A stretch of DNA of 64,000 bases, taken from positions 744,001 to 808,000 of the forward strand of contig NZ_ANIE01000003.1 in NCBI RefSeq assembly GCF_000708045.1, in the 5' to 3' direction. The translations under genes and the position numbers were made by a program. Below the pieces are notes generated by a model. That model saw only the letters and a program-made list of their open reading frames with translations. It was not told the DNA's origin and did not search any database. This DNA is from Marinobacter nitratireducens. GTDB taxonomy: Bacteria; Pseudomonadota; Gammaproteobacteria; Pseudomonadales; Oleiphilaceae. Every line of letters starts with the position of its first letter. Position 1 is the first letter of the stretch. Below are positions 62,032 through 64,000 of this stretch, piece after piece.

Positions 62032-64000
62032 TTACTCAAGACGCCGCAACAGCAGCATGGGTGACACCCTTAGCACAGGTCTCAGCTGCCAGCGGCCGAA
62101 CAGGGCAAGCACAAGCGCACTAATCAGGGGAATTGGCACGACAACCTGCCAGTGCCACCCGAATTCCCCTTCAAACATTCCGAATTGAAGTGCCCACACT
62201 GCAGCCTCTGCCGAGGCAACACCAAGCACACCGGCAAACCCGCCCAGCAAGGCAAATTCAAGCATCGTGCTACGCACCAGGAGCGACTGTCTCCCGCCGA
62301 GTGTCCGCAACAAAGCGCCCTCGCGCTGGCGATCCTGCAATGTCGCGCTGACCACAGCAGCCATCACCACTAAGGCAGCCGCAAGAATGAGAGCCAGAAT
62401 TGCTTCAATGGCCTGGGTGACCTGCTGAACGATCTGCTGTATCCGGTCAATGATGTGGTCGATCTCGAGCACCGACACCGTTGGGAAACGTCGGGAAAAC
62501 GCATTCAGAGCGGTTTTATCGTCCCCGGGTAGATAAAAACTGGTTATCCACGTGGCCGGCATGTCCGTCAGCCCGCCACCGGGTGGAAACGCCATATAGA
62601 AATTGGGCTTCATGCTGTCCCATTGCACGGTGCGAATGCTGGTCACCGGCTCGGTGACTTTGCTGGACCCTATGGTGAACGTCAGTTCATCACCGATCGC
62701 CAGACCGAGACGTTCTGCCAGCTCCGCCTCAACCGAGACACCACGAGTCTGCTCAGGATTGAACCAGGCGCCCTGCACAATCTCGTTGTCTTGTGGTAGC
62801 TCAGGCATCCATGTGAGGTTCAGTTCGCGATTGAGTGCATTGATACGCTCGTCCTTGCTCACCGCTTCTTTCACCGGCTGACCATTAAGCCCGGTCAACC
62901 TGCCTCGCACCATCGGGTATAGGTGCTCGAGATCGTGCCCTTGTTCACTCCAGAAACGACTGACGTCACCCACGGAGTCCGGCGCTATGTTAATCAGGAA
63001 ATGGTTGGGGGCATCGTCCGGCAGCTGCGCCTGCCAGTCATCCAGCAAGGAGGTCCTCACCAGAATCAGAGTGGCAGCAAGCATGAGCGTCATTGCGAAG
63101 ACAGCAATCTGCGACAGGCTGGCACGACGATGTCGGTAGAGCCCAACCAGGGCCAGCCTCCAGGCATTACCACCACCGCGCACCTTCCGCAGCGCCGCCA
63201 CAAGAACCCAACCCAGCAGGGCCAGAATGCCGAGCAACAAACCTAGCCCACCGAGCAGGGATATAACCAGACCCAGTTCGCCGGCGTACAGCCACACCAA
63301 GCCAAACACCGCGATGATTGCCACCAACATGTCCGGTATCGCTTCTCGGCCACTCTCTCCGGGCTGGCTCCTGAGCACCCTCATGGCGGGGACATTGCGA
63401 AGGCGACGTATTGGCGGATAGGCAAAGGCAAACAACGAGACAACCGCTGTTAGAAGCGCCGGCGCCAACGCCGACGGTTCCAGATAAAGATCCACCGGTC
63501 GCTCGAGTAGCTCACTCAACAGTCGCGTCAGCAACCAGAATAGCGGCAGGGCTAACGCCAGACCGGCTACGACCCCGGTTATTCCCCACAGCGCAAGCCG
63601 TCGCAGATAAAGTTGGCCAATTCCCCGACTGCGAACCCCGAGCGTCTTCAGCAGCGCGACCGTGTCCCTCTGAGCCAGAGAATACTGACGGCTCGCGACG
63701 GCAACCGCGACCGCAGCGAGCAACACGGCAAGACTGCCACCAAGCAGAAGGAAGCGCTCTGCACGCTGTAACGAGCGTGAGAAGGTTTCCCCGTCCTGAA
63801 CGCTTTCCCATTCATGGCTCGGCTCAAGCTGGGGTTCCAGCCACCGGTAATAGCCCTCCAACGCGTCATCCGATCCGGCGAACAAATAGACGTATTCCAC
63901 TCGGGAACCGGTCTGGATCACGCCGGTGGAAGCAACGTCATCTGCGTGCATCATGATTCTGGGCGCCAGGGCCGACAGTCGAAAACCGCCGTCTGGCTCC
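62032..64000 (-). CDS. FtsX-family ABC permease (partial; YbbP-like)
   Basis: Frame open to the right edge, so the N-terminus is missing. About eight membrane segments are visible in two FtsX-like halves, separated by a large extracytoplasmic region (about residues 300-500 of the visible part) with SIRTVQWDSMKPNFYMAFPPGG. The layout matches YbbP, the permease of the putative lysophospholipase-linked YbbAP exporter. The partner ATPase is presumably just outside the window. Confidence 0.85.
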   Translation of the reverse strand, partial: EPDGGFRLSALAPRIMMHADDVASTGVIQTGSRVEYVYLFAGSDDALEGYYRWLEPQLEPSHEWESVQDGETFSRSLQRAERFLLLGGSLAVLLAAVAVAVASRQYSLAQRDTVALLKTLGVRSRGIGQLYLRRLALWGITGVVAGLALALPLFWLLTRLLSELLERPVDLYLEPSALAPALLTAVVSLFAFAYPPIRRLRNVPAMRVLRSQPGESGREAIPDMLVAIIAVFGLVWLYAGELGLVISLLGGLGLLLGILALLGWVLVAALRKVRGGGNAWRLALVGLYRHRRASLSQIAVFAMTLMLAATLILVRTSLLDDWQAQLPDDAPNHFLINIAPDSVGDVSRFWSEQGHDLEHLYPMVRGRLTGLNGQPVKEAVSKDERINALNRELNLTWMPELPQDNEIVQGAWFNPEQTRGVSVEAELAERLGLAIGDELTFTIGSSKVTEPVTSIRTVQWDSMKPNFYMAFPPGGGLTDMPATWITSFYLPGDDKTALNAFSRRFPTVSVLEIDHIIDRIQQIVQQVTQAIEAILALILAAALVVMAAVVSATLQDRQREGALLRTLGGRQSLLVRSTMLEFALLGGFAGVLGVASAEAAVWALQFGMFEGEFGWHWQVVVPIPLISALVLALFGRWQLRPVLRVSPMLLLRRLE

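Overview
The window looks like chromosome of a marine gammaproteobacterium, most like Marinobacter. This is inferred from gene content and protein character: an RpoN-type flagellar operon, the two-gene class II ribonucleotide reductase nrdJa-nrdJb, a FilA/DUF6160-like surface protein, a PilZ protein and a degenerate HD-GYP protein, lipid and acyl-CoA genes, and Fur-type iron uptake. No rRNA, tRNA, CRISPR array, prophage or insertion sequence was recognised. Most of the window is ordinary GC-rich core chromosome.

Layout. 1-4128: flagellar rod/hook operon flgBCDEF on the minus strand (flgF runs off the left edge), with a well-matched sigma-54 promoter at 4194-4209. 4331-13011: YdjA-like nitroreductase, Mpo1-like DUF962 protein, membrane-anchored class III adenylate cyclase, queF, an ABC-2 exporter pair, two unknown lipoproteins, an HD-GYP protein with a decayed active site, and a PilZ protein. 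13196-16047: FbpA/FbpB-type iron(III) ABC importer. 16044-21331: thioesterase, long-chain acyl-CoA synthetase, and a three-gene ABC importer (TrpXYZ-like). 21398-25662: FilA-like protein, then nrdJa-nrdJb behind a promoter that carries NrdR-like boxes.

25725-30728 is the accessory region: an AT-richer array of gene cassettes separated by five convincing and one degenerate integron attC sites, with no integron integrase in the window (a CALIN). It starts just after the nrdJb terminator. Its cassettes encode a coiled-coil protein, a small PD-(D/E)xK-like nuclease candidate, a DUF4062 protein, a DUF3800 protein, a tiny lipoprotein, a DinB-fold protein and a P-loop kinase-like protein. DUF4062, DUF3800 and small nucleases recur in defence islands, so this is the most likely place for an undescribed system. 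A truncated TPR-like fragment marks its right edge.

30994-46803: MerR regulator with a near-perfect SoxR-type operator and a divergent DUF2938/DUF2798 membrane pair, an M14 deacylase overlapping a GCS2-type ligase, a cupin, a Fur-controlled TonB siderophore receptor, several small regulators and enzymes, a MarR regulator with a tandem operator, a META lipoprotein and an OsmC-YcaO fusion. 46874-64000: katG, a large protein whose C-terminal half resembles cyanobacterial acyl-ACP reductase, class I aldolase, dusC, an unannotated 30-residue protein, DUF2835, htpG behind a sigma-32-like promoter with a long inverted repeat in its leader, two hotdog thioesterases, DUF599, an M48 protease with TPRs, an SCP2-like protein with an iron alcohol dehydrogenase, a periplasmic solute-binding protein and an FtsX-family permease that runs off the right edge.

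All identifications come from reading translated sequence and remembered family motifs; no searches were run.
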